NCBI GenBank assembly: GCA_035529015.1
Contig: DATKXP010000492.1
Span: 1 to 6,905 of the forward strand
DNA: 6,905 nt
Direction: 5' to 3'
DNA from: JAUVZF01 sp035529015
Lineage (GTDB): Bacteria; Planctomycetota; Phycisphaerae; FEN-1346
Part shown: positions 1-6,479 of the stretch, piece after piece
Numbering within the stretch: position 1 is the first letter of the stretch
Layout of the letters: every line of letters starts with the position of its first letter
Translations under genes and position numbers: made by a program
The notes under the pieces: model-generated
The model's database searches: none
The model's input: only the letters and a program-made list of their open reading frames with translations
What the model was told of the DNA's origin: nothing

Positions 1-246
1 CAGCCAACTGTGCCAGGCCACCCAGCCGAGCGTGCCGGCGTTGATCGCCAGCAGGACGACCCGCCCGTAGCCGGGCAGCAGGAACAGCCAGTCCACGAGG
101 AAGTCGGCCAGGCCGAGTCCGCCGATCCACAGCAGCAGGTGACAGAGGCCCCGCGCGTTGTGGAACCGGCGCTGGCGCCGCCACGCGCGGCGCAGTTTGC
201 GCTCGACCGACGGGCTGGCGTGCCGGGTTGTGCTCTCAGCCGTCAT
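1..246 (-). CDS. N-terminus of a large membrane protein (DUF4175-like), cut by the window edge
   Basis: Reading left from an ATG at 246-244, the frame stays open for 82 codons to the window edge, so only the N-terminus is visible. It begins MTAESTTRHASPSVERKLRR, a basic, Arg-rich segment (about residues 16-32). Two hydrophobic stretches follow, about residues 35-53 and 62-82, separated by a short DWLFLLPGYGR link. This basic start plus a helical hairpin resembles the N-terminus of the large DUF4175-type proteins that often follow the VWA genes in planctomycete clusters. That assignment rests on context and this short segment only. A weak CAGG ribosome site lies about 8 nt upstream of the ATG, and the gene starts 40 nt after the preceding VWA gene, so co-transcription is likely. 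It could instead be another membrane protein; the rest of the gene to the left would decide. Confidence 0.72.
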   Translation of the reverse strand, partial: MTAESTTRHASPSVERKLRRAWRRQRRFHNARGLCHLLLWIGGLGLADFLVDWLFLLPGYGRVVLLAINAGTLGWVAWHSWL

Positions 247-263
247 GGCGTCAACCTGCAACG

Positions 264-284
264 AAAAGGTACCTGGTACCTTTT
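264..284. repeat. 21-nt perfect palindrome (KpnI-type GGTACC double palindrome)
   Basis: AAAAGGTACC and GGTACCTTTT form 10-bp arms around one T at 274. Each arm also contains the self-complementary hexamer GGTACC. The palindrome fills half of the 40-nt spacer between the 790-residue VWA gene stop and the next ATG. Both arms end in an A/T run, so either strand could form a weak hairpin bordered by U residues. The stem is only about 8 bp once a loop is allowed, so a strong terminator is unlikely, and the next gene starts 18 nt further on. From memory, closely similar GGTACC-containing palindromes with A/T ends recur in genomes carrying REP-associated IS200-like transposases; I could not check this here. 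Confidence 0.85.
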
Positions 285-286
285 TC

Positions 287-2659
287 TCACACCAGATCGT
301 GCATCCGCCGCACGAGCCACTCCACGCCCAGAAAGGCCAGCAGGGCGAGGAACACGATCGGGAGGTCCCAGAGGGGTTTCTCGGTCCGCTCGACGGCGGT
401 GGGCCGGTCCCCCGCAATCGTCTTCTCCAGTTCCGGCAGGTCGCGGACGGCGAAGTATCGGCCGCCCGAGGCCTGGGCCATGTTGCGCAGCAGGGTCTCC
501 TGCATCGCCTTCTCGAGTTGCTCGAGCGGCGCGTCGGCCACCGTGAACTGGGCCGTGTTGGCCAGCGCCGGGTCGGCACCGGCGGCGCGGACCGTGTAGC
601 GGCCCGCCTCCTGGGGCGTGACGTACCCCTGATACAGTCCGGGCACGTGCGGCAGCGGTTCGAGACGGATCGGCCTCGATCGTTTCCCGGGGGCGGTCTG
701 GTCCAACTGGACCGTGTACGACGGGGCCGCGACCGGCTCGTAGAGTTCATCCAGGACGTTCGCGGTAATCTGAATACGGTGGCCGGTCCGGTAGTCCTGG
801 CGGTCGGTCTCGATCTGAATCCGCTTGTTCTCGCCCAGGAGGCGGGAAAGGGTCAGGAACGTGATGGCCTGCCCCCAGAACCGGGCGTGGTACTTGTCGC
901 CTCGCTTGAACCGCAGCCGCCAGAGTTGGTCGGTCCCGACGAACAGCGACTTGCCGCTGCCGTACCGCTGCCAGGCGATGAGCGGGTACGGCTCGCCCGG
1001 CCGGGCGCCGCGGGAGATCGTCGCCAGGACGGTGGCGCCGGGCTTGGGCCCGTCGAGGACCGGCACCTTGACCATCGGCCGGACGAGCGACCACAGTTGC
1101 TGGTTGCGGACGGCGGGCGCCTCGAGCAGCATGACGGCGCTGTCGGCGGCATCGTCGGCAACGACGGGGTGGATGGCGTCGGCCACGTCGCGCCACCCCT
1201 CGGCCCGCAGCCGCACCGGCAGAAGCGACGCGATGGGCGTGCCGATGTAGGTCAGCGGCGCGTGCCGATGGCCCGCCAGCATCAGGAACGAACCGCCGTG
1301 CTTCTGCACGAGTTCCTCGATCCGCGCGAGTTGCGCCCGCGAGAAGTACGACGACGGCACGTTGCCGAGGATCACAAGGTCGAAGTGGAAGGCCTTGGCG
1401 GCGTCTTCCGGAAAGTCCGTCAGATACAGGTCCGACGCCACCGCCTGGTCGCGGTCGCCCTCGGTGAGCAGGAACTTCACGTCGAGCCGATGGTCGCGGA
1501 GCAGGACCTGCCGCAGGTACCGGTACTCCCATCGCGGCTTGCCCTCGACGTAAAGGACCTTGATCTTCTCGTCGATGACGCGGACCGTTTGTGCGAGGCG
1601 GTTGTTGGCGGTGGCGATCTCGCCCGGCAGCGTCGAGACGGCCACCTCCAACCGGGCAGAGCCCGATGCCGTATCCGGAATGAACAGGATCTCCTCGAAC
1701 TGTCCGGCGCCGCTGAGGCTGACGGCCTTGCCGGCGACCTCCCGCCCGTCGAGCGAGACCGTCAGGTTCGCCGTCCGCTTGGCGTACCCGCCGGAGGTGA
1801 TCTCGACACGCACCGGGACCCGGTCCTTGTGGAAGACGGTGCCGGGCACGATGAGGCTGCGCAGGCGGACGTCCGGCGGGTCCGCAAGGCCCAGTCCGAC
1901 GGGCAAGACCGGCACGCCGCGCTCGCCCAGGCGCCGGGCCACGCCCATCGGCTCGAGCCCGTCGTTCGAGATGCCGTCCGTCAGGACGACGACCCCGGCG
2001 ACGGGTTCGCCGGCGCTTCGGTCCACGGCTTCCCGGATGGCCGACCCGAGGCGTGTGACTTTTCCGGTGGGTTCCATGGCCAGCAGCGCTTCGGGCGCGG
2101 TCTCGCCCTTGCCCTCGGCCGGCCGGAGCCGCTCGCCGAACCCGAAGTACCGGACGGTGTAATCGTCACCGAGGCGCGAGGCGAGGTTCATCGTCGGGTG
2201 GCTCAAGAGGCCCCTGGCCAGGTCGGTGCGCGGGGCGGAGGCGGCTTCGGCCCGGGCGCTTTCGGGCACCGGGCCGTCGGCCTGATCGAAGGGCATCGTG
2301 CCGAGGGCGAGGGCCGCGTCTTTCAGGTCGTCGCCGCTTTGCCGCGCGTCGCGCGTCGTCATGCTCTCGGACACATCGAGCAGCACGAGGACCGTCCGGC
2401 GGACCTTGACGATCATCTCCAGGCCCAGCCGCGGATCGAACAGCGCGATGACCAGGGCGCTGAGGGCGGCGGCCCGCAAGACCGCCACCAGCGTCCGCAG
2501 CGGCACCGACAGCGCCGTCTCGCGGCGATACAGAAAGACGGCGTACCCGATGGCCGCAAGGACCAACGCCAGGATCACCAACCTCGGCCACGACTCCTGG
2601 AACAGGAGTTCGACGTAGGTGACCGACTGCGTGTTGTCGAGTCCGAAAAGCCGTCCCAT
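287..2659 (-). CDS. Membrane-anchored VWA protein with CARDB-like and amidotransferase-like domains
   Basis: The product has 790 residues. Start: an ATG at 2659-2657 preceded by GGTGGA with a 5-nt gap; the frame runs 41 codons further upstream, but that stretch lies in palindromic spacer DNA and reads as low-complexity Pro/Arg/Gly. Transmembrane helices lie at about 25-44 and 55-75. A VWA domain (about 88-260) has a complete metal-ion (MIDAS) set: D95-V-S97-E-S99, T202 and D228 (VVVLTDGIS). A beta-rich CARDB-like region (about 265-360) follows, then an amidotransferase-like fold (about 366-605) starting KVLYVEGKPRWEYRYLRQVL. That fold has no nucleophile cysteine at the expected elbow (GGSFLMLAG), so it is probably non-catalytic. 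Another beta region (about 612-708) and a last helix at 765-783 end the protein. Most of it should lie outside the cytoplasm. Planctomycete relatives are often annotated as glutamine amidotransferase or VWA proteins; inferred role is a structural or ligand-binding partner in a MoxR/DUF58 system. Confidence 0.9.
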   Translation of the reverse strand: MGRLFGLDNTQSVTYVELLFQESWPRLVILALVLAAIGYAVFLYRRETALSVPLRTLVAVLRAAALSALVIALFDPRLGLEMIVKVRRTVLVLLDVSESMTTRDARQSGDDLKDAALALGTMPFDQADGPVPESARAEAASAPRTDLARGLLSHPTMNLASRLGDDYTVRYFGFGERLRPAEGKGETAPEALLAMEPTGKVTRLGSAIREAVDRSAGEPVAGVVVLTDGISNDGLEPMGVARRLGERGVPVLPVGLGLADPPDVRLRSLIVPGTVFHKDRVPVRVEITSGGYAKRTANLTVSLDGREVAGKAVSLSGAGQFEEILFIPDTASGSARLEVAVSTLPGEIATANNRLAQTVRVIDEKIKVLYVEGKPRWEYRYLRQVLLRDHRLDVKFLLTEGDRDQAVASDLYLTDFPEDAAKAFHFDLVILGNVPSSYFSRAQLARIEELVQKHGGSFLMLAGHRHAPLTYIGTPIASLLPVRLRAEGWRDVADAIHPVVADDAADSAVMLLEAPAVRNQQLWSLVRPMVKVPVLDGPKPGATVLATISRGARPGEPYPLIAWQRYGSGKSLFVGTDQLWRLRFKRGDKYHARFWGQAITFLTLSRLLGENKRIQIETDRQDYRTGHRIQITANVLDELYEPVAAPSYTVQLDQTAPGKRSRPIRLEPLPHVPGLYQGYVTPQEAGRYTVRAAGADPALANTAQFTVADAPLEQLEKAMQETLLRNMAQASGGRYFAVRDLPELEKTIAGDRPTAVERTEKPLWDLPIVFLALLAFLGVEWLVRRMHDLV

Positions 2660-2664
2660 TGATT

Positions 2665-2670
2665 TCCACC
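2665..2670 (-). promoter_or_regulatory. Ribosome binding site that decides the start at 2659
   Basis: On the minus strand GGTGGA stands 5 nt before the ATG at 2659. The upstream in-frame ATG at 2782 would start translation right beside a 13-bp hairpin (2749-2778) and would place 41 unrelated residues before the membrane anchor. The internal start is therefore preferred. Confidence 0.65.
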
Positions 2671-2748
2671 ACTCGGGCGCCGCAGCCCGCGGCACGCCCG
2701 CGTCCTCGCGCGGCGGGTCTCCGGACCTGCCGCGGACAGGTGCCTTGA

Positions 2749-2778
2749 TGCGCGGTGGGTGAGGACACCCACCGCGCA
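2749..2778. repeat. 13-bp perfect hairpin with a 4-nt loop
   Basis: TGCGCGGTGGGTG (2749-2761) is exactly complementary to CACCCACCGCGCA (2766-2778), with AGGA as the loop (TCCT on the minus strand). The stem is GC-rich and has no following U run on either strand, so a simple intrinsic terminator is not indicated. It is the first of the stacked inverted repeats upstream of the 790-residue VWA gene. Confidence 0.9.
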
Positions 2779-2790
2779 ACATCTACCTTG

Positions 2791-2810
2791 GCGCCGGATA
2801 CGGCCGGCGC
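2791..2810. repeat. 7-bp inverted repeat with a 6-nt loop
   Basis: GCGCCGG (2791-2797) pairs with CCGGCGC (2804-2810) around ATACGG. It abuts the larger composite palindrome that begins at 2811 and may be part of the same inserted block. Taken alone it is short enough to occur by chance in GC-rich DNA. Confidence 0.6.
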
Positions 2811-2892
2811 CGGGTGGCACGGCAGCCCGAAGGGCGGCCGTGTTGGACACCGGGTGCCCACGGCCGCCCCGGCGGGGCTGCCGTGCCACCCG
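2811..2892. repeat. 82-nt nested palindrome
   Basis: The outer arms are perfect over 18 bp: CGGGTGGCACGGCAGCCC at 2811-2828 and its complement at 2875-2892. Inside, GGGCGGCCGTG (2832-2842) pairs with CACGGCCGCCC (2859-2869). At the centre, TGGACACC (2844-2851) and GGTGCCCA (2853-2860) are complementary except for one position. These central arms partly compete with the inner stem. The whole element could fold into a very stable hairpin or cruciform. Its ends share the GGGTGGCA block with the element at 6480-6514, which suggests a dispersed repeat family rather than a gene-specific regulator. Confidence 0.92.
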
Positions 2893-2906
2893 CGCTAAAC
2901 ACGTGC

Positions 2907-2920
2907 CGTAGCATGCTACG
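2907..2920. repeat. 14-bp perfect palindrome
   Basis: CGTAGCATGCTACG reads identically on both strands with no spacer. A perfect 14-bp dyad could be a binding site for a dimeric regulator, but it lies among other palindromes in a repeat-rich spacer, so membership of a repeat element is the simpler reading. No promoter elements were identified next to it. Confidence 0.7.
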
Positions 2921-2972
2921 CCCCTACACGAAGAACCAGTGCCACCCGACTCATCACAACGGCGGCGTCGCG

Positions 2973-5180
2973 CTACCCTGCGGCCCGCCTTCGTACGACC
3001 TCTTCGCGTGTGCTGAAGTCCGGCGTTGACTCGCCGGCCGCTATCTGTCTGGAGAACCGCCGGGCCAGATACCCTTCCATCGCCAGGACCGCCAGCGCCA
3101 GCACCAGGAGGAGTTGCCACAAGGGGCGGCCGATGCGGCTCTCGCGGATGGCCGCCACCACGTTCTCGCCGGGCGCGAGGACCCGCACGGGCAGGTCGGC
3201 CAGGGCCTTCGCCAGGTCGCGGCCGGCGAGTGCCTTGACGTCCGATTCGCGGCTCTCGGGGTTGACGGCCAGGACGGTCGGCGTGCGCGACTCGCCGGCC
3301 CGCATCTCGTAGAAGCCGGGCAGGTCGGTCCGCTCGCAGCGTGCCACGCGCCGGCCTTCGTGCTCGGTCACCTGGACGGGCAGTTCCTCGCCGTCGGGCA
3401 GGGCGAAGGCCACGCTGGTCTGAATGCTCTGCTTCGGGAGCGGCACGACGAGCGGTTCGCCGACGACGAACGGCCGCTCGTGTGCCCGGGTCGTCAGGTA
3501 CGTCACCGCCTCGTGCATCAGGATGGGATAGGCCGGGTGGGCGGGCAGGTTGTTCCACGCGCGGTCGGCGGTGCTGGTGAACAGGAGGACCTTGCCGCGA
3601 CCGATCTGCTTTTCGAGCAACAGCGGCGCTTCGGGTTCGACGCCGGCGACCTTCAGGATCGACCGGCCGTCGTCGGCGGGGGTCACGGTGAAGAAGCGGC
3701 GGACGCGCGTCTCGCCGACCAGGGCGGGCGGCAGGGACCGAAGCGCCCGGGCGAGGGCGTGGTCGGCATCGGCCGCCGCAAGCGGCCGGCCGCCCGCCGG
3801 CGCCTCGACCGCCTCGGCGACCTCGGCGGGCAGCAGCGACGCCTCACCGTGCCGCATTCGCGCGTTCAAGAGCACGGGGTTGGTCTTGTCGCCGAGAAAG
3901 ACGAGCAAGCCGCCGCCGTCGCGGACGAATGTCTCGAGCGCTTCGACCTGGGCGCGGCGAAGGTCGGGCAGGTTGGCCAGGACGACGACGTCGTAGTTTT
4001 CGAGTTGCCGCGTCGGCAGTTCCATCCACGGGATGGACTCGGGAACCAGCGTGGCGCCGCCCCCGGCGGGGGCCTTCGGAACCAACGCGGTCACGAGGAA
4101 ATCCGTCTCGTTCGCAAACGGCCTGTCCGACGGGTCGCCGTCCACCACGAGCACGTTGACGCGGTTCCTGACGCGGGCGACGGCGTGCCGAACGTTGTCG
4201 GTCTCCAGGCCGTCCTGTCCGATGCGTGCGCTCAGGCGCGCGTTGCCCGCCTCCTGAAACCGCACGAACAGCGGGACGGTGACCGTCTGGCCCGGCTTGA
4301 TCTCCTGGATGACGTACTGGTCCACCACCTTCTCGCCGGCGAGCAGATTGACGACGACGCGTGTCTGCGGCCGGCGGCCGAGGTTCACCACCTCGGCCGT
4401 GAGGCGAGCCACCGTGCCGCGCCGCAGCGACCCGGCGGCGAGCGTCAGGCGGCTGACGGCGAGGTTCTCGCCGCTGTCGGGCGCCGTGGGCAGGACGAAC
4501 AGGCGGGCATCCGACCCGAGTTGGCGCAAGGTCTGCTTTGCCTTCTCCGAGATCCGCTGCCACGTGACCGTCTGGGCATCCGTCACGAGGTAGCATTCGC
4601 GGATGGGGACTTTCATCTCGTCGGCCAGCAGCGCCAGCCGCTCCAGACACGGCTCCAGGTTGAGCGGCTCGGCGAGGGGCGCGGCGTCGGCGACGGCCTT
4701 CTCCAGGCGCCGCTCGTCGAAGGCCGTGTTCCGAAGCAGAGTCCTCGGGCGGTTTCCCATCAGGACCAGGCTGACGGAGTCGCCGGGATTCAGTGCGCCT
4801 TTCAGGTCGCGGACGATCTCGACGGCCCGGTCGAAGCGGCTGCCGACGCCCGGCCGGTACGCCATGCTGTAGGAGCCGTCGAGGGCGATGACGGCGCCGA
4901 CGTTGTCCTGGGCGCCCACGTACTTGGCCGCCTCGGACCGGAGGCTCGGCCGCGACATGGCCAGGGCGATGAGGATCACCGCCAGGCACCGCAGGGCCAG
5001 CAGCAGGAGGTCCTCGATCCGGATGCGCCGCGACCGCAGGACCATCGCGCGCCGCAAGAGTTCCATGGCGGCCCACTCGATCCGCCGCTGCCGAAACCGG
5101 TTCAGCAGATGGACGAGGATCGGGACGGCCACCCCGGCCAGTCCGAGCAGAAGCCACGGATTGCCAAACCCGACGGGCAT
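2973..5180 (-). CDS. BatA-type aerotolerance-regulator-like membrane protein with VWA domain
   Basis: The product has 735 residues. Start: an ATG at 5180-5178 with GAGGA 6 nt upstream. The N-terminus is a classic BatA N-terminal domain: a first helix at about 8-26 (WLLLGLAGVAVPILVHLLNR), the RRIEWAAMELLRRA segment, and a second helix at about 57-76. A VWA-like domain (about 93-232) carries D101-G-S103-Y-S105 and a later D201 (YLVTDAQ). The MIDAS threonine seems to be missing: the usual P-T-D-L stretch reads P-L-N-L (172-175). A CARDB-like beta sandwich (about 240-338) follows, then an amidotransferase-like fold (about 341-560; VNVLVVDGDP, FVRDGGGLLVFLGD, IGRGKVLLFTSTADRAWNNL) with no nucleophile Cys in the elbow. 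A final helix lies at about 687-704, with a basic cytoplasmic tail. It lies between the secreted NPCBM-like gene and a second VWA gene. The family is tied to MoxR/DUF58 envelope-stress systems; the exact function here is inferred. Confidence 0.93.
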   Translation of the reverse strand: MPVGFGNPWLLLGLAGVAVPILVHLLNRFRQRRIEWAAMELLRRAMVLRSRRIRIEDLLLLALRCLAVILIALAMSRPSLRSEAAKYVGAQDNVGAVIALDGSYSMAYRPGVGSRFDRAVEIVRDLKGALNPGDSVSLVLMGNRPRTLLRNTAFDERRLEKAVADAAPLAEPLNLEPCLERLALLADEMKVPIRECYLVTDAQTVTWQRISEKAKQTLRQLGSDARLFVLPTAPDSGENLAVSRLTLAAGSLRRGTVARLTAEVVNLGRRPQTRVVVNLLAGEKVVDQYVIQEIKPGQTVTVPLFVRFQEAGNARLSARIGQDGLETDNVRHAVARVRNRVNVLVVDGDPSDRPFANETDFLVTALVPKAPAGGGATLVPESIPWMELPTRQLENYDVVVLANLPDLRRAQVEALETFVRDGGGLLVFLGDKTNPVLLNARMRHGEASLLPAEVAEAVEAPAGGRPLAAADADHALARALRSLPPALVGETRVRRFFTVTPADDGRSILKVAGVEPEAPLLLEKQIGRGKVLLFTSTADRAWNNLPAHPAYPILMHEAVTYLTTRAHERPFVVGEPLVVPLPKQSIQTSVAFALPDGEELPVQVTEHEGRRVARCERTDLPGFYEMRAGESRTPTVLAVNPESRESDVKALAGRDLAKALADLPVRVLAPGENVVAAIRESRIGRPLWQLLLVLALAVLAMEGYLARRFSRQIAAGESTPDFSTREEVVRRRAAG

Positions 5181-5186
5181 GACGTT

Positions 5187-5191
5187 TCCTC
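5187..5191 (-). promoter_or_regulatory. Strong ribosome binding site of the BatA-type gene
   Basis: GAGGA on the minus strand lies 6 nt before the ATG at 5180. It is the best Shine-Dalgarno match in the window and lies outside the adjacent tandem repeats, which end at 5203. Confidence 0.8.
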
Positions 5192-5202
5192 AGTTGCTTC
5201 GG

Positions 5203-5326
5203 CGCGGCGGGCAAGCCCGCCGGCTAAATGGTTCGCCACGGCGCGGTGGGCAAGCCCGCCGGCTAAATGGTTCGCTCATGCGCGGCGGGCAAGCCCGCCG
5301 GCTAAATGGTTCGCCACGGCGCGGCG
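5203..5326. repeat. 39-bp tandem repeat, three units plus the first 7 bp of a fourth
   Basis: Units begin at 5203, 5242 and 5281, exactly 39 bp apart, and a 7-bp start of a fourth (CGCGGCG) sits at 5320. Each unit contains a hairpin, in unit 1 CGGCGGGC-AA-GCCCGCCG (5205-5222), followed by GCTAAATGGTTCGC and a short variable tail. Unit 2 has T for C at 5247, and its tail reads TCATG where units 1 and 3 have CACGG. The array fills most of the 155-nt spacer between the NPCBM-like gene stop and the BatA-type gene's ribosome site. On the minus strand each unit reads AACCATTTAGCCGGCGGGCT and onward, so the transcript would hold three identical-topology stem-loops in series. No U-run follows the stems. 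Confidence 0.93.
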
Positions 5327-5335
5327 TTCTTATCG

Positions 5336-6469
5336 TCAATGAGCAACCAGTAGCGGGTCCTCCAGGCGGACGCCCGCGGGGAACCCGATCCGTTTGCCGA
5401 AATCGACGTCGAGGACGAGTTCGCCGCCGGCCGGGACGGACAGCCGCAGGGGCACGTCGTCGGCGTCCGGGGCAAACTCCTGGTCCAGAAGCACGCGGTC
5501 GCCTGCCGCGATGCGGATGCGGACGTCGCCTCCGGCCCCTTCCAGGGGTCCGAGGAGACCGCTGAGTTTCAGGCTGCCGCCTGCGTCCTGCGGCAAGCGG
5601 TAGCGGACGACGCTCTTCGGCCGAACGTGGACGGCCGCCAGGCACGTTGCCCCGGGGCGCTTGGCCTGGCCGTTGAAGACGACCTCGACCGGGCGGCCCT
5701 GCGGCGTTTCGCCCGCCAAAGCGGCCGAAGTGACCGAGGCCGGCGCAAGCGTCGCCAGGTCCACGGCGCGAGCGTTGTGCCGGCGAAGATAGCGGATCAT
5801 CCTGGCGTCGAGCGTCAGGGCGCCGAGGGTCGCGTGTTCGAGCCGCAGGCTTCCCTGTGCCGGTGTCGCACGGCCGCGAAGGACCGTTCCGTCCACGAGG
5901 CCGACCTCATCGGGCGCGCCCGCTTTCGCGGGCCCGGCGTCGGCCCGGTCGAAGACGTAACAGAGCAGGCGCCGGCGCGAGAGCGTCAGCACGCCGAGCG
6001 GGCTGTCGATGGCTAACCGCGACGGGTCGATCCAGAGCAGCGACCCGGGGACCGGCTCGCCGTCTTCACGGTACAGCGTGGCGGGCCCGGTGCCGTCGGC
6101 CCTCGGCGCGCCGTGGGCGAACTCGATGGCCGTGACTCGGGCGGTGTCGATCTGTCGCTCTCCCGACAGGCGGGAGCGGACGGTCAGTTTGCCGGCCGAA
6201 AGGCGCAGGACGTCTCCGCGCCACACTTCGCCGCCGACCAGTCGAACCGCGCCCGGATCGCCGAGCGTTCGGACGTGGCCGTCGGGCATGGCGTAGACGA
6301 TCGCCGCCCACGGCACGGCCTTGCCGCCCACCTCGACGCTTCCGTCGCGGAAGACGACGTGGCCTTCGAGACGGTCGTCGAAGGTGCGGACGACGCCGGC
6401 GCTGTGGGCAGCCGAGACGGTGAACGCCACCAGGGCCGTCGCCACGGTCGTGCGCACGCTCGCTTGCAT
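5336..6469 (-). CDS. Secreted beta-repeat protein with C-terminal NPCBM-like domain
   Basis: The product has 377 residues. Residues 1-24 look like a Sec signal peptide: a short basic start, a hydrophobic core (TVATALVAFTVSA) and likely cleavage after AHSA. Residues about 25-230 hold roughly four related beta-rich segments with a D-G/G-x-V-L-x-G theme, such as VFRDGSVEVGGKAVPW (39-54), LVGGEVWRGDVLRLSAGKLT (77-96), YREDGEPVPGSLLWIDPSRL (133-152) and LVDGTVLRGRATPAQGSLRL (191-210). Residues about 258-377 resemble an NPCBM/NEW2 domain: VVFNGQAKRPGATCLAAVHV, VVRYRLP, the GDVRIRIAAGDRVLLDQEF block, and a closing LVLDVDFGKRIGFPAGVRLEDPLLV. NPCBM modules are associated with carbohydrate binding in other proteins; the ligand here is unknown. 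No catalytic motif is visible. The ATG at 6469 has no clear ribosome site, because a hairpin repeat lies just upstream. Its place between DUF58 and BatA-type genes suggests an accessory envelope role. Confidence 0.8.
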   Translation of the reverse strand: MQASVRTTVATALVAFTVSAAHSAGVVRTFDDRLEGHVVFRDGSVEVGGKAVPWAAIVYAMPDGHVRTLGDPGAVRLVGGEVWRGDVLRLSAGKLTVRSRLSGERQIDTARVTAIEFAHGAPRADGTGPATLYREDGEPVPGSLLWIDPSRLAIDSPLGVLTLSRRRLLCYVFDRADAGPAKAGAPDEVGLVDGTVLRGRATPAQGSLRLEHATLGALTLDARMIRYLRRHNARAVDLATLAPASVTSAALAGETPQGRPVEVVFNGQAKRPGATCLAAVHVRPKSVVRYRLPQDAGGSLKLSGLLGPLEGAGGDVRIRIAAGDRVLLDQEFAPDADDVPLRLSVPAGGELVLDVDFGKRIGFPAGVRLEDPLLVAH

Positions 6470-6479
6470 GGTTCACGCA

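Larger units (their letters stand above)
2660..2972. other. 313-nt gene-free spacer full of palindromes
   Basis: This stretch separates the BatA-type gene stop from the next VWA start, both on the minus strand. I see no plausible gene in it; the frames crossing it are shadows. It holds at least four inverted repeats in a row (2749-2778, 2791-2810, 2811-2892, 2907-2920) and a weaker one near 2725-2741 (ACCTG...CAGGT). The block GTGCCACCC occurs at 2883-2891 and 2939-2947, and its complement at 2812-2820. No clear -35/-10 pair or U-tailed terminator was found. The region looks like a pile-up of repeat elements inside an operon; a transcript processing or attenuation role is possible but unproven. 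Confidence 0.75.

Noticed and set aside
264..284. Intrinsic terminator after the 790-residue VWA gene
   Set aside because: The stem is short, its A/T ends are part of the palindrome itself, and the next gene of the cluster starts 18 nt later on the same strand.
158..2662. Very long open frame on the plus strand opposite the 790-residue VWA gene
   Set aside because: It is a GC-codon-bias shadow: the product is rich in Arg, Gln, Asp and His with no recognisable domain, while the minus strand gives clear VWA and membrane motifs.
2660..2782. Upstream in-frame ATG at 2782 for the VWA gene
   Set aside because: It would add 41 low-complexity residues encoded by palindromic spacer DNA; the ATG at 2659 has a good ribosome site and leads directly to the membrane anchor.
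2166..3558. Overlapping minus-strand frames crossing the 2660-2972 spacer
   Set aside because: They are Arg/Pro/Gly-rich, lack known motifs and overlap well-supported genes in another frame.
5203..5326. Possible CRISPR array
   Set aside because: The units are direct tandem copies with almost no unique spacer sequence, and no cas gene is near.
3114..5342. 742-codon open frame on the plus strand opposite the BatA-type gene
   Set aside because: It is a shadow of the same kind. It also runs into the 39-bp array, whose 13-codon length yields an artificial 13-residue repeat (ASPPAKWFA...) with no gene support.
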